A stretch of 64,000 nucleotides of DNA from Phycicoccus sp. Lineage in GTDB: Bacteria > Actinomycetota > Actinomycetes > Actinomycetales > Dermatophilaceae. Below are positions 1-8,463 of the stretch, piece by piece. Location of the stretch: positions 1 through 64,000 of the forward strand of contig JAGOME010000004.1 of NCBI GenBank assembly GCA_017993715.1, in the 5' to 3' direction. The notes below the pieces were generated by a model. The model was not told the DNA's origin. It searched no databases and saw only the letters and a list, made by a program, of their open reading frames with translations. The translations under genes and the position numbers were made by a program. Each line of letters starts with the position of its first letter. Position 1 is the first letter of the stretch.

Positions 1-3000
1 CACCAGGGTGGGCAGGGGTGCGGACGGGGGTTGGCCCTTGCCCGCCACCCAGGCCACGGGCCGTCGGCTGGCCGCGTGTGCCCACGCGAATCGCCGCAGC
101 GTGCTGGTCCGACCAGAGCCGGCCGCCCCGACGACGAGGATCCGGCGGCCGTCGCGCGATGGCAGCCAACCGAGGGTTGATCGTGGTTCGGCGGACAAGG
201 CAATGGGCCACCCCTGCGTGACTGGAGGGAGATCGCTGGCGAGGAGCCGGTCGGGCAGCTCCGCCAAGACCAAGGCCGTGCGGAGCCCAGGCAGCGGAGC
301 GCGCGTCCCGGGCAGGGCTACCTGCGCCTGGACCCACGCATCATGTGGACCCCGCAGCAGCATTCGGCCAGGCGGCCACGGAGTCGGGGCGTCGCTCGTG
401 CGGATTCCCACGAGGGCACGGTCAGCGACATCGTCGAAGGCCAGGACCAGGAGCCGGGCCGCATGCCGACCGAAAGGGCTCCCGGCGGCAGCCCTCCCTC
501 CAGTGGCGATCACGCTGACATGACCGAGATCGGCGCCCGCCAACCGGGTGAGCAGGTCACGCAGATCGGTCGGCTCAAGGCGCTGGGGACCGTCCAAGGC
601 CTCCAGGTCATCGACCACCAGCACCACATGCGGCGCCAAGTCCGACGACCGCGGGGTGTCGTCGAGCAGGCGTTGAAGCAGGGTGCGTGCGCGCCGAAGG
701 TCCCCTGTCGTGGTGCCGAGGTGGGCGAGCCGGGAGTCGGCGATCCGTTCAGGGTGGGCGGCCAGCACGTGGACGTGCACCCGATCGGGGGAATGCCGAT
801 GTGCGATGGCTTCGACCAGGGTTCGCAGGGCCGTGGTCCGACCCGATCGGGCACCGCCGATGATCAGGACCGATCCGTCTCCTGGCCTCCACGCCAAAGG
901 TACCTGGCGCTGTTCGTCAGGGAGGTCGCAGAGCGCGAAGGCTCCTGGGTCCGCCAACGCGGCGCTCTCCACCTGTTCCTCGAGGGGTGGGAGCCAGATC
1001 CGGGGAGGGCGTGGCGACTCCCGGCGCCCGGCCTCGGCGCAGATCTCGTCGACCAGGGCATCCAACTGCGTCGGCGTCCCGACGGCGACCTGGGGGATCG
1101 CGGCATCGGCCCATCGGATGGCTGGCCCGACGCCGGGCCGAGGCAGGCAAAGGGCAATGACATTGAAGGGTACGAGCTCCCCGTCGCCGGTCCTGGCCAA
1201 CGCATGGCCCGGCTCCGCGGGGAGGGTGGCGGCATCGGGGGCGTCGATGACGTCCAGCGAGTCATGACGGTCGCGCACGCGCAGCGCGATGCGCAGATTG
1301 ACGTTGGCGCGGATGTCGGGACCGATGACGCCTCCAGGTCGCTGGGTGGCCAGCACGAGGTGGACTCCGAGCGAGCGACCGACCGCAGCCAGGTGGATGA
1401 TGCCGGCGAGCACGTCGGGCTGATCCTGCGCGAGCGCACGGAACTCGTCGATGACGATGACGAGCCGGGCGACTCGGGCCCGCTCGGCAGGGTCATCGAC
1501 GGACGCCAGGTAGGCCGCTCGGTCACTGACGCCGTGCTCGGCGAGGACCCGTTCGCGTCGGGTCACTTCGGCGCGCAGGGCGCGCAGGGCGCGGGACGCG
1601 AGCCCGGGGCCGAGATCCGTGAGCAGTCCGGCTGTGTGAGGGAGTCGTGCACACGCCCCAAACGAGGCGCCTCCCTTGTAGTCCACCAGCACGAACGACA
1701 GGTCCTCCGGTGGCAGCTGGGCGGCGAGAGCGGCGATCAGGGTCCGCAACAACTCGCTCTTGCCTGATCCTGTCGTGCCGCCGACCAGGATGTGTGGCCC
1801 GTCGCGGTCCAGATCGATCTGCCAGGGACCGGTCGCCTGGACTCCGATCGTGGCGATCGCGCGGTCGGGTCCGACCTGCCTCTCGGCCCAGTCGACAGCC
1901 AAGGCTCGGCTCCGATCGGCGGATCTGGGCGCAGCCCTCCGCCGGCGGCATTCGGGGTCGGCCAGAGGTGCCAGGGCCCGCGTGATTCGATGGACCCACG
2001 CCAGGCCAACTCGATCCGGGTGGAGAGGTGTCCGATCCTCGCCGACCTGCAGAATGCCGCCGACGGGGTCGACCTCGAGCACGGGGACATCGGCCGGGAC
2101 TGCGAGGGCTTCGCAGCCCGCGATGGCGATGAGCCCTGCTGCGTGGGCGTCGGCCAGCAGTGTTGTGAGCTCGCTGACCTCGGTGACTTGCGGCACAACG
2201 ACGACATACTGGCCGGTCTCGGGCGTCGGCTGTGCCCACGAACGCCGTCGCGTCCGGAGTTGCGAGGCGATCGATCGGTCGACTCGAGGCACGTCGGGGC
2301 TGTGGGGGAGCCAGCGCCAGGGTTGCTCGGGACCGTCGACGACATCGATCGTGAGGTCCGCGGGCCGATGGCGCACCGCGAGCTGGCCGACGAGGCCGTC
2401 AATGACGCGTCGCACGTGTTCGGGGTGGCCGCGGACGACGAGCGCGCCGGCAGCCAACAGATCCAGGACAACGGGTGCGTCACTGTGGCGCAACGGCATC
2501 CGGAGCCCCGGGGGTGTGGGAGATCGAGGGCGTCCGGGCTGCTCGAGCGTGATGCGCGCCTGAGGGTGGCCCCAGCCGAGGCGCAACGTCGCGAAGCCCG
2601 GCTCCGCCCTGGCCGTGCCCCATAGGGGCGCGGTCCGACGCAGCGCGCAGTCGAGCAGCCGCGCGGGGTCGGGGAAGGTCTCATCCAGAGTGCGCGACTG
2701 GGCTTGGAGTACGGCGGCGACCTGGGCCCTGACCTGCTCCAGCGTGGCGCGGTCAGCCGCGCACGCCAGCCGGTGGCGTCGTCGGGACAACCACCGCTCA
2801 GCGCTGGCCCCACCCAGCGCGAGGAGCGGTCCCATAATGGCGAGCCACAGGAGAGCCGGGCCGACCACGAAGGCGAGCACCGCGGCCAGCGGAATAGACA
2901 TCAGCGCAGCCGCCCAAGGGATCCGAGGAGGTGCCGGGGAGCCCGGAGCCTCGGGAAGGGTGATCGTGGTGGTCGCGAGTGTTGGTCCTGGACTGCGAGC

Positions 3001-3579
3001 GGCGGCGACGTCGATCCACCCGTCGCCCAGGGACGACGCCGGTAACGGTGCCGTGGCAGGAGGCGCGAGGCGCAGCCGACTTGATCCCACCGTGACCAGG
3101 TCCCCGTCGCGGACCTGCGAGACGCCGCGGGTGCCGTTGGTCGAGCCCAGGTCGTTCAGGTGGATCCCGGTGCGCTCGACGGTGATCGCGACATGGGCGC
3201 GGCTCATGGCCGGGTCGGCAATCTGCAGGTCGCAGCCACTGCCGCGGCCGACGACCGTGGTGCCGGTCAGGCCCCGGACGTGACCGGCATCGGGGCCGCC
3301 GGCCACATGGAGGCGGATCACCGACTCCGCCGTCCCGCGCCCGCTACCGATCTCGAACCCGAGCTCAGCACCATGGAGCAGAGGGGCCAGGCCGAGGCGC
3401 ATGGTGGGGTCGATCGGTTTGCCGTTGATGAAGAGTCCGCGGACCGGGCGGCCGCGCAACAGTGCGAGCTCCTCGATCAGCTCGCCAGCCGTGCGCACGC
3501 GGTCGAGCTCGATGATGAGATCCCGACCGCGCGCGGCCGCCGGCTCAAACACGGTGACCGTCATCTCCATGCCCGGCAC
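1..3579 (-). CDS. FHA-domain FtsK/SpoIIIE multi-ATPase (EssC/EccC-like), C-terminus beyond left edge
   Basis: The minus-strand frame is open from a GTG at 3579 to the window edge, giving at least 1193 residues. An FHA domain lies near residues 120–190 (SRAHVAI and DLGSTNGT are visible). A hydrophobic hairpin follows at about 220–260. The first ATPase domain has a clear Walker A, GGTTGSGKSELL, near residue 600. Two more domains carry weaker P-loops, GGARSGRT near 900 and GAAGSGRTS near 1145. This order (FHA, membrane hairpin, three FtsK-type ATPases) is that of type VII secretion motors (EssC/EccC). The GTG is chosen because GGGGAG lies seven bases upstream; ATGs at 3570 and 3564 are alternatives. 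It is transcribed away from the Tad operon. No WXG100 substrate or other ESX component is visible, so a secretion role is inferred from the family only. Confidence 0.85.
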   Translation of the reverse strand, partial: MPGMEMTVTVFEPAAARGRDLIIELDRVRTAGELIEELALLRGRPVRGLFINGKPIDPTMRLGLAPLLHGAELGFEIGSGRGTAESVIRLHVAGGPDAGHVRGLTGTTVVGRGSGCDLQIADPAMSRAHVAITVERTGIHLNDLGSTNGTRGVSQVRDGDLVTVGSSRLRLAPPATAPLPASSLGDGWIDVAAARSPGPTLATTTITLPEAPGSPAPPRIPWAAALMSIPLAAVLAFVVGPALLWLAIMGPLLALGGASAERWLSRRRHRLACAADRATLEQVRAQVAAVLQAQSRTLDETFPDPARLLDCALRRTAPLWGTARAEPGFATLRLGWGHPQARITLEQPGRPRSPTPPGLRMPLRHSDAPVVLDLLAAGALVVRGHPEHVRRVIDGLVGQLAVRHRPADLTIDVVDGPEQPWRWLPHSPDVPRVDRSIASQLRTRRRSWAQPTPETGQYVVVVPQVTEVSELTTLLADAHAAGLIAIAGCEALAVPADVPVLEVDPVGGILQVGEDRTPLHPDRVGLAWVHRITRALAPLADPECRRRRAAPRSADRSRALAVDWAERQVGPDRAIATIGVQATGPWQIDLDRDGPHILVGGTTGSGKSELLRTLIAALAAQLPPEDLSFVLVDYKGGASFGACARLPHTAGLLTDLGPGLASRALRALRAEVTRRERVLAEHGVSDRAAYLASVDDPAERARVARLVIVIDEFRALAQDQPDVLAGIIHLAAVGRSLGVHLVLATQRPGGVIGPDIRANVNLRIALRVRDRHDSLDVIDAPDAATLPAEPGHALARTGDGELVPFNVIALCLPRPGVGPAIRWADAAIPQVAVGTPTQLDALVDEICAEAGRRESPRPPRIWLPPLEEQVESAALADPGAFALCDLPDEQRQVPLAWRPGDGSVLIIGGARSGRTTALRTLVEAIAHRHSPDRVHVHVLAAHPERIADSRLAHLGTTTGDLRRARTLLQRLLDDTPRSSDLAPHVVLVVDDLEALDGPQRLEPTDLRDLLTRLAGADLGHVSVIATGGRAAAGSPFGRHAARLLVLAFDDVADRALVGIRTSDAPTPWPPGRMLLRGPHDAWVQAQVALPGTRAPLPGLRTALVLAELPDRLLASDLPPVTQGWPIALSAEPRSTLGWLPSRDGRRILVVGAAGSGRTSTLRRFAWAHAASRRPVAWVAGKGQPPSAPLPTLV

Positions 3580-3610
3580 GGTAAGTCTCCCCGCCGTCAG
3601 CCCTTCAGAC

Positions 3611-3619
3611 TTATCCACA
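3611..3619 (+). promoter_or_regulatory. DnaA box TTATCCACA
   Basis: A perfect TTATCCACA lies in the divergent gap between the FHA–FtsK gene and the tad operon. It is the classical strict DnaA box. A second box in opposite orientation lies about 70 bases away. Function is unproven: it could titrate DnaA or tie one of the two divergent genes to replication. Confidence 0.5.
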
Positions 3620-3687
3620 GCTCTCCCCGCGCAGGGTCCCCTCGCCTCATCAAGTTCGGACCCTTTCCGCCCGTGCAGGGGAGGACT

Positions 3688-3696
3688 TGTGGACAA
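3688..3696 (-). promoter_or_regulatory. DnaA box TTGTCCACA (minus strand)
   Basis: The plus strand reads TGTGGACAA, so the minus strand carries TTGTCCACA, the form preferred in high-GC actinobacteria. It faces the TTATCCACA at 3611. The surrounding 215-base gap holds no gene, only these boxes and a C5/G5 hairpin near 3737–3749. Confidence 0.5.
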
Positions 3697-3794
3697 AGCG
3701 CCTGGTCAGCAGCCCCTGATGTGGTTCCATGGGCCGACCCCCGACGGGGGTGAGGGGTGTCGGGGCACGCCGAGCAACGGTTCAGGGGGGATCA

Positions 3795-5060
3795 ATGGTG
3801 TCGGGTCAATCAGCGGGCGTCGTGGCGACGTCTGCCCAGTCGATCGATGCCGAGGTCCGTGAGTTGCTGCGTCGCTCACGCCTGGACCCCGCCACAGAGG
3901 ACCTTTCCGTCAAGAGGCTGATCTCCGACGCTGTCCGCGACTACGACGAGCGGTGTCTGCGCGACGGCCGACCCCTGCTTGACGATCCCGAGGCGGCCGC
4001 TAAGCGACTCTGGGACGCGGTCGCCGGGTATGGACCACTGCAGCCTTATCTCGACGACCCGACCATTGAGGAGGTCTGGATCAACCAGCCGTCCCGCGTC
4101 TTCGTCGCGCGAGGAGGCATCTCTGAGCTGACCAACACGATCCTTACCCGCGACGAGGTCCGTGACCTGGTGGAGCGGATGCTCAAGACCAGTGGCCGGA
4201 GGGTCGACCTGTCTTCTCCCTTCGTCGATGCCACCCTCCCCGACGGATCTCGGCTGCACGTCGTCATTCCCGACATCACCCGCGAAGACTGGGTTGTCAA
4301 CATCCGCAAGTTCGTCGTGCGGGCCGACTCGCTGGAGGACCTCGTGCGGCTCGGCACGGTGACGCGGCAGGCGGCGGCATTCCTGTCGGCGGCCGTGGCG
4401 TCCGGGCTCAACATCCTCGTCGCCGGCGGCACCCAGGCCGGCAAGACCACCATGCTCAATTGCCTCGCCTCTGCCATCCCGCCGCGCGAACGCGTGGTCA
4501 CCTGCGAGGAGGTGTTCGAGCTCAAGGTGCCCCTGCGAGACGTGGCGTCCATGCAGTGTCGCCAACCCTCCCTGGAGGGCACCGGGGAGGTGCCTTTGCG
4601 GCGCTTAGTCAAGGAGGCACTGCGGATGCGGCCCTCGCGCATCATCGTCGGTGAGGTGCGGCAAGCCGAGAGTCTCGACCTGCTCATCGCCTTGAACAGC
4701 GGCCTGCCGGGCATGTGCACCGTCCATGCCAACAGCGCCCGCGAAGCCATCACGAAAATGTGCACGCTTCCCTTGCTGGCGGGGTCCAACGTCAGCAGCT
4801 CGTTCGTGGTCCCCACCGTCGCATCCTCGATCGATGTCGTCGTCCACATGGCCTTGGAGGCGTCCGGGCGCCGCGTGGTTCGCGAGATCGTGGGAGTCCC
4901 CGGTCGGGCAGAGGATGATGTCGTCGAGATTGCCGAACTCTTCACGACACGTAGCGGGCGGCTCGTGCGCGGCGATGGCTACCCGCCGCATCGCGACCGC
5001 TTCGAGCGCTCCGGGTACGACGTGGTCGCGCTCCTGGCGCACAGTTCCGAGTCGGGATGA
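3795..5060 (+). CDS. tadA: TadA/CpaF secretion ATPase
   Basis: This 421-residue cytoplasmic ATPase should power assembly of the Flp/Tad pilus. It has the secretion-ATPase signature: Walker A GGTQAGKTTML near residue 211 and the Walker B/His box region IIVGEVRQAESLD followed by TVHANSAREA near 285–315. The P-loop has Gln-Ala where Gly-Ser is usual, which is common in actinobacterial members. The start is the ATG at 3795, preceded by a G-rich ribosome-binding site; the GTG at 3798 is possible, and the frame is open further upstream. The next gene overlaps its stop by four bases, so the tad genes form a translationally coupled operon. Confidence 0.93.
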   Translation: MVSGQSAGVVATSAQSIDAEVRELLRRSRLDPATEDLSVKRLISDAVRDYDERCLRDGRPLLDDPEAAAKRLWDAVAGYGPLQPYLDDPTIEEVWINQPSRVFVARGGISELTNTILTRDEVRDLVERMLKTSGRRVDLSSPFVDATLPDGSRLHVVIPDITREDWVVNIRKFVVRADSLEDLVRLGTVTRQAAAFLSAAVASGLNILVAGGTQAGKTTMLNCLASAIPPRERVVTCEEVFELKVPLRDVASMQCRQPSLEGTGEVPLRRLVKEALRMRPSRIIVGEVRQAESLDLLIALNSGLPGMCTVHANSAREAITKMCTLPLLAGSNVSSSFVVPTVASSIDVVVHMALEASGRRVVREIVGVPGRAEDDVVEIAELFTTRSGRLVRGDGYPPHRDRFERSGYDVVALLAHSSESG

Positions 5061-5923
5061 CCGGCCTCATGCTCGGGTTGGTGTTCGGCGTCGGACTGTT
5101 CCTCATCTGGCGGAGCTTCTGGGTGACCGAGCCCTCGGTCAAAGGCCGCCGTCGGCCCGCGTTTGTCCTGCGCTTCGAGGACGACATCGTCCAGTCGGGC
5201 CTGCGCGGCGTCTCCGTTGGCGGAGTGGCGGCCAGCATCGTCTGCCTGTTCTTGCTGACCTTCCTGCTCGGGTATGTGCTGGTCGGGACCGCCTCGATCG
5301 CCGCAGCATTCGCCGCGATCGTCGCAGCAGTGCCCTGGTGGTTCGTCCGGCACCAAGCCCGCGCGCGCCGCACGCGCCTGCGCGACGTCTGGCCGGACGC
5401 GATCGATCACGTCACCTCGGGGGTCAGGGCCGGTCTCGCTCTCCCCGAAGCCCTTGCTCAGCTCGGCGTCCGAGGGCCCGAAGAGCTACGACCGGCCTTC
5501 ATCGCGTTCGGTGAGGACTATCGCCTTACGGGGCGGTTCAACGAGTGTCTCGATCGGCTCAAGGCCCGCCTGAGTGACCCCGTCGGCGACCGGCTCGTGG
5601 AGTCGCTGCGGATCGCTCGCGAGGTCGGCGGCTCAGACCTGGGTCGCCTGTTGCGGACCTTGTCTGGGTTCCTGCGCGAGGATGCGCGCACCCGCGCCGA
5701 GCTCGAAACGCGGCAGTCGTGGACCGTGAATGCCGCGCGCCTCGCCGCCGCCGCCCCATGGCTCCTCCTGGCGGCGCTGTCGACCCGACCCGAGGCAGTT
5801 GCGGCCTATTCGAGTGTCACCGGCGGGCTCGTCCTGCTCAGTGGTGCTGCGATGTCCGCCCTGGCCTACTGGCTCATGCTCCAACTCGGTCGACTCCCCG
5901 AGGACGAGCGGGTGATCTCGTGA
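5057..5923 (+). CDS. tadB: TadB, type II secretion F-domain membrane protein
   Basis: This 288-residue inner-membrane platform protein of the Tad pilus overlaps tadA by ATGA. It has an N-terminal membrane segment (about 4–20), a double hydrophobic segment (about 55–95), a cytoplasmic T2SSF domain (about 105–230, with VTSGVRAGLALPEAL and RIAREVGGSDLG) and a C-terminal membrane pair. TadB and TadC normally form the heteromeric platform on which TadA acts. Length and order match actinobacterial tad loci. Confidence 0.88.
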   Translation: MTGLMLGLVFGVGLFLIWRSFWVTEPSVKGRRRPAFVLRFEDDIVQSGLRGVSVGGVAASIVCLFLLTFLLGYVLVGTASIAAAFAAIVAAVPWWFVRHQARARRTRLRDVWPDAIDHVTSGVRAGLALPEALAQLGVRGPEELRPAFIAFGEDYRLTGRFNECLDRLKARLSDPVGDRLVESLRIAREVGGSDLGRLLRTLSGFLREDARTRAELETRQSWTVNAARLAAAAPWLLLAALSTRPEAVAAYSSVTGGLVLLSGAAMSALAYWLMLQLGRLPEDERVIS

Positions 5924-6858
5924 CTGCAGATGTGCGCACCGGTGTCTTGATCGGGCTCACCGGCGGATTGGGGCTGCTCCTCATCTGGCTCGGTCTCCCT
6001 CGGCACCGCCGGGTCGGGCTGGCCGACCGGGTCCTGCCGTATGTCCGGGACACCGCAACACCGACCGCGCTCGGACCCATGCGACCTCTGCGGCGAGGGG
6101 CGGCGCCGATCACGGTCATCGGGGCGACCGTGGTCGCCCCCTTGGCTCGCGGGGTGGAGCGAGTTCTCGGAGGAGCGGGCTCGGTGCGCCGGCGACTCCT
6201 GCGGGCTGGGCACGCGCCGGATGTCGAGCGGTTCCGTGCGGAGCAGGTCGTCTGGGGTGCGATTGGTGCTGCCGCGGCCCTGGCCATCGGCCTGGTCGGG
6301 TTCGCCACGGGGTCCGGCAATGCCCTGCTCGCTGTGTCCGGTGTCCTCGGCGCGGCGGCATTCGGGGTGCTGGCCCGGGACTGGTGGCTCAGCCATCAGG
6401 CGCGACGCCGGGAGGAGCGCATGCTCTTGGAGTTCCCGACCATCGCGGAGCTGCTGGCGCTCTCAGTCTCGGCCGGCGAGGGTGCCATCGCTGCCCTGGA
6501 GCGGGTCACGCGGCTGTCCCACGGCGAGCTCGCCGATGAGCTCCGTCGCTGCCTGGCCGACGCGAGAGCCGGGGCCAACCTGCCCACGGCACTCGCCGGA
6601 TTGGCCGACCGCAGCGGTCTGCCGAGCCTGACTCGATTTGTGGACGGGATCATCGTGGCTGTTCAGAGGGGCACCCCTCTGGCCGAGGTGCTGCGAGCAC
6701 AGGCTCAGGATGTGCGCGAGGCGGGGCGTCGAGCGGTCATGGAGGAGGCAGGCCGCCGCGAGATTCTCATGATGGTGCCCGTCGTCTTCCTCATCCTCCC
6801 GATCACCGTGGTGTTCGTGGCCTTCCCTGGCCTGAGCTTCCTGGACTTTCAGTTCTAA
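5920..6858 (+). CDS. tadC: TadC, type II secretion F-domain membrane protein
   Basis: This 312-residue partner of TadB starts at the GTG overlapping the tadB stop (GTGA). The frame is open further upstream, but that extension would lie inside tadB. Membrane segments lie near residues 6–22, 108–150 and 285–310. The T2SSF core shows LALSVSAGEGAIAALERV and VAVQRGTPLAEVLRAQA, followed by the typical C-terminus PVVFLILPITVVFVAFPG. It is expected to complete the pilus platform complex. About 40 bases separate it from the pilin-like gene. Confidence 0.88.
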   Translation: MTADVRTGVLIGLTGGLGLLLIWLGLPRHRRVGLADRVLPYVRDTATPTALGPMRPLRRGAAPITVIGATVVAPLARGVERVLGGAGSVRRRLLRAGHAPDVERFRAEQVVWGAIGAAAALAIGLVGFATGSGNALLAVSGVLGAAAFGVLARDWWLSHQARRREERMLLEFPTIAELLALSVSAGEGAIAALERVTRLSHGELADELRRCLADARAGANLPTALAGLADRSGLPSLTRFVDGIIVAVQRGTPLAEVLRAQAQDVREAGRRAVMEEAGRREILMMVPVVFLILPITVVFVAFPGLSFLDFQF

Positions 6859-6900
6859 GACAACCGGTCCACAGCCGTGGGCATCATGAAAGGAACGACC

Positions 6901-7092
6901 ATGACCGACCTCTTGACCCGGCTCTATCTGACCGGCATCGACCGGGTGACCGGGGGGCGCTCCGAGCGGGGCGACGTCCCCGGCTGGGTCCTGGTGACGC
7001 TCATGTCCGCCCTGTTGGTCGTGGCCTTGCTTGCCGCGGCCCAGGATCGACTGGTCGCGCTCTTCGAGCGTGCCATGGCTGAGGTCGGGTGA
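6901..7092 (+). CDS. small Flp-pilin-like membrane protein
   Basis: This 63-residue protein starts at the ATG preceded by AAAGGA at good spacing. It has a short charged N-terminus, then ERGDVPGWVLVTLMSALLV and a single hydrophobic helix, then a short amphipathic tail. Size and position (after tadC, before the TadE genes) suggest the major Flp pilin. The usual Flp processing motif (Gly, then Glu-Tyr at +5/+6) is missing: after the candidate cleavage Gly the +5 residue is Trp. It could be a divergent pilin or an assembly factor. The next gene overlaps its stop (GTGA). Confidence 0.65.
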   Translation: MTDLLTRLYLTGIDRVTGGRSERGDVPGWVLVTLMSALLVVALLAAAQDRLVALFERAMAEVG

Positions 7093-7511
7093 CGCTTGAT
7101 CGTTGCGGGCCAGGCCGCTCGCCACTCCTGAAGCAGCGCCGCGATGAGCGGGGCGCCGCAGTAACCGACTTCGTCATGGTCAGCGTCCTGCTGATGCTCG
7201 TCTTCGTGCTGACCATCCAGGTCGGCCTCGCGCTGTGGACCCGCAACACCCTGATCGCCGCCGCACAGGAAGGCGCCCGGGTGGCCGCACGCGCGGACTC
7301 CTCTCTGGCCGAGGGGGAGGCCCGGACGCGCGATGTCGTTGCCGCACAACTCGCTGACCGGTATGCCGACGACGTCACCGCCTCGACTGACGTAGTTGGT
7401 GGGGTCCAGGTCGTGGTGGTCACGGTCCGGGCGCCCTTGCCCGTCCTCGGACCCTTTGGCCCCGACCGCGCCCTGGAAGTCCGGGGCCGCGCCTATGTGG
7501 AGTCCCAGTGA
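7089..7511 (+). CDS. TadE-like pseudopilin
   Basis: This 140-residue protein is translationally coupled to the pilin-like gene. After about 24 residues comes RGAAVTDFVMVSVLLMLVF, a type IV prepilin-like segment in which Asp-Phe takes the place of the usual Glu-Phe/Tyr. A single membrane helix and a periplasmic or exported domain follow (NTLIAAAQEGARVAARAD is typical of TadE). It is likely a minor pseudopilin of the Tad system. Confidence 0.8.
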   Translation: MTLDRCGPGRSPLLKQRRDERGAAVTDFVMVSVLLMLVFVLTIQVGLALWTRNTLIAAAQEGARVAARADSSLAEGEARTRDVVAAQLADRYADDVTASTDVVGGVQVVVVTVRAPLPVLGPFGPDRALEVRGRAYVESQ

Positions 7512-7966
7512 TCGGCCGACTGCGCCCGGACCGGCGGCATTCCGGGGAGCAGGGCAGCGCCGTCGTCGAGTTTGTGACCCTTGGCGTCCTGCTCCTGGTG
7601 CCCCTGATCTACCTCGTGCTGACCGTTGCCCGGATCCAAGCGGGCGCGTATGCCGTGAGCATGGCGGCGCGTGAGGCGGGCCGGGCCTTCGTGACCGCCG
7701 CCGACGAGGGCAGCGCCTTTGCCAGGGCGGACAGCGCTGCGACCATCACGCTGGAGGATCACCGCTTTCAGCCGGAGGAGGCGGAGGTGTCGATCATGTG
7801 CTCCACCTCGCCGTGCCTGACCCCCGGCGCGACGGTCCGGGTCGAGGCCCGAGTCTCCGTCCCCTTGCCGTTGATCCCGCTGTTCGCCCGGGATGTCCTG
7901 CCCCTCGAAGTGCCGGTGTCGGCCGATGCGGTGGCCACCGTTGATTCCTACCGGGCGGCGCCATGA
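7508..7966 (+). CDS. TadE-family pseudopilin
   Basis: This 152-residue protein overlaps the previous stop and the next start. The N-terminus has EQGSAVVEFVTLGVLLLVP, a canonical pseudopilin processing site (Gly, then Glu-Phe at +5/+6). A membrane helix and a beta-rich exported domain with two cysteines (MCSTSPC) follow; the cysteines may form a short disulphide loop. It is likely the second minor pilin. Confidence 0.8.
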   Translation: MIGRLRPDRRHSGEQGSAVVEFVTLGVLLLVPLIYLVLTVARIQAGAYAVSMAAREAGRAFVTAADEGSAFARADSAATITLEDHRFQPEEAEVSIMCSTSPCLTPGATVRVEARVSVPLPLIPLFARDVLPLEVPVSADAVATVDSYRAAP

Positions 7967-8454
7967 CAGGCCGATCGCTGGTCCGGCGAGCGCTGGCCGG
8001 CCGGCTGCTGGATCGACGCGACGAGAGCGGGTCAATCACCCCGCTGATCATCGGACTGTTCGTTATCGCCGCCCTGGTCATCACGACTGGCATCGCCATT
8101 AGCGCGGTCCAGCTCGAGCGGATGCGGCTCTTCGACGCCGCTGATGGGGCGGCCTTGCGGGCAGCCAACGCGCTCGATGACACGGCATACCAGGGGGGCG
8201 TCGCCGGCGCGGTCCCGATCAGCGACGCCTCGGTTCAGGATGCGGCTGCGGGCTACCTCAACGAGATCGGCCTTCCCCGGGGCGTCGAGTCCTGGGAGCT
8301 CGGCGGCGACACGGGCACCCCGGACGGCGTGACCGCCGTCGTCGTGCTGACAGGCCAGGTGAGCGTGCCGCTCGTTGGCCCGGCGATCAACCGGCTCGGC
8401 GGATCGGTCCAGGTGACTGTCGTGTCTCGCGCCCGTGCCGAGCTGACTCCCTAG
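7963..8454 (+). CDS. TadG-like (TadE/G) pilus protein
   Basis: This 163-residue protein starts four bases inside the preceding gene. The segment DESGSITPLIIGLFVIAALV is the N-terminal membrane helix typical of actinobacterial TadG-related proteins. LFDAADGAALRAANALDD resembles the conserved AADAAALAAA stretch after that helix. It is much shorter than proteobacterial TadG (no von Willebrand domain), as is usual in actinobacteria. It ends the recognisable Tad operon; no tadZ/ssd or prepilin peptidase gene is present in the window. Confidence 0.75.
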   Translation: MTGRSLVRRALAGRLLDRRDESGSITPLIIGLFVIAALVITTGIAISAVQLERMRLFDAADGAALRAANALDDTAYQGGVAGAVPISDASVQDAAAGYLNEIGLPRGVESWELGGDTGTPDGVTAVVVLTGQVSVPLVGPAINRLGGSVQVTVVSRARAELTP

Positions 8455-8463
8455 AGTGGACAG

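Noticed and set aside
343-1767. 474-residue plus-strand open frame
   Set aside because: Antisense shadow of the FHA–FtsK gene; high GC keeps stop codons rare, and the product is low-complexity with no family motif.
3611-3696. Replication origin
   Set aside because: Only two DnaA boxes, and no dnaA, dnaN, gyrase or AT-rich unwinding region nearby.
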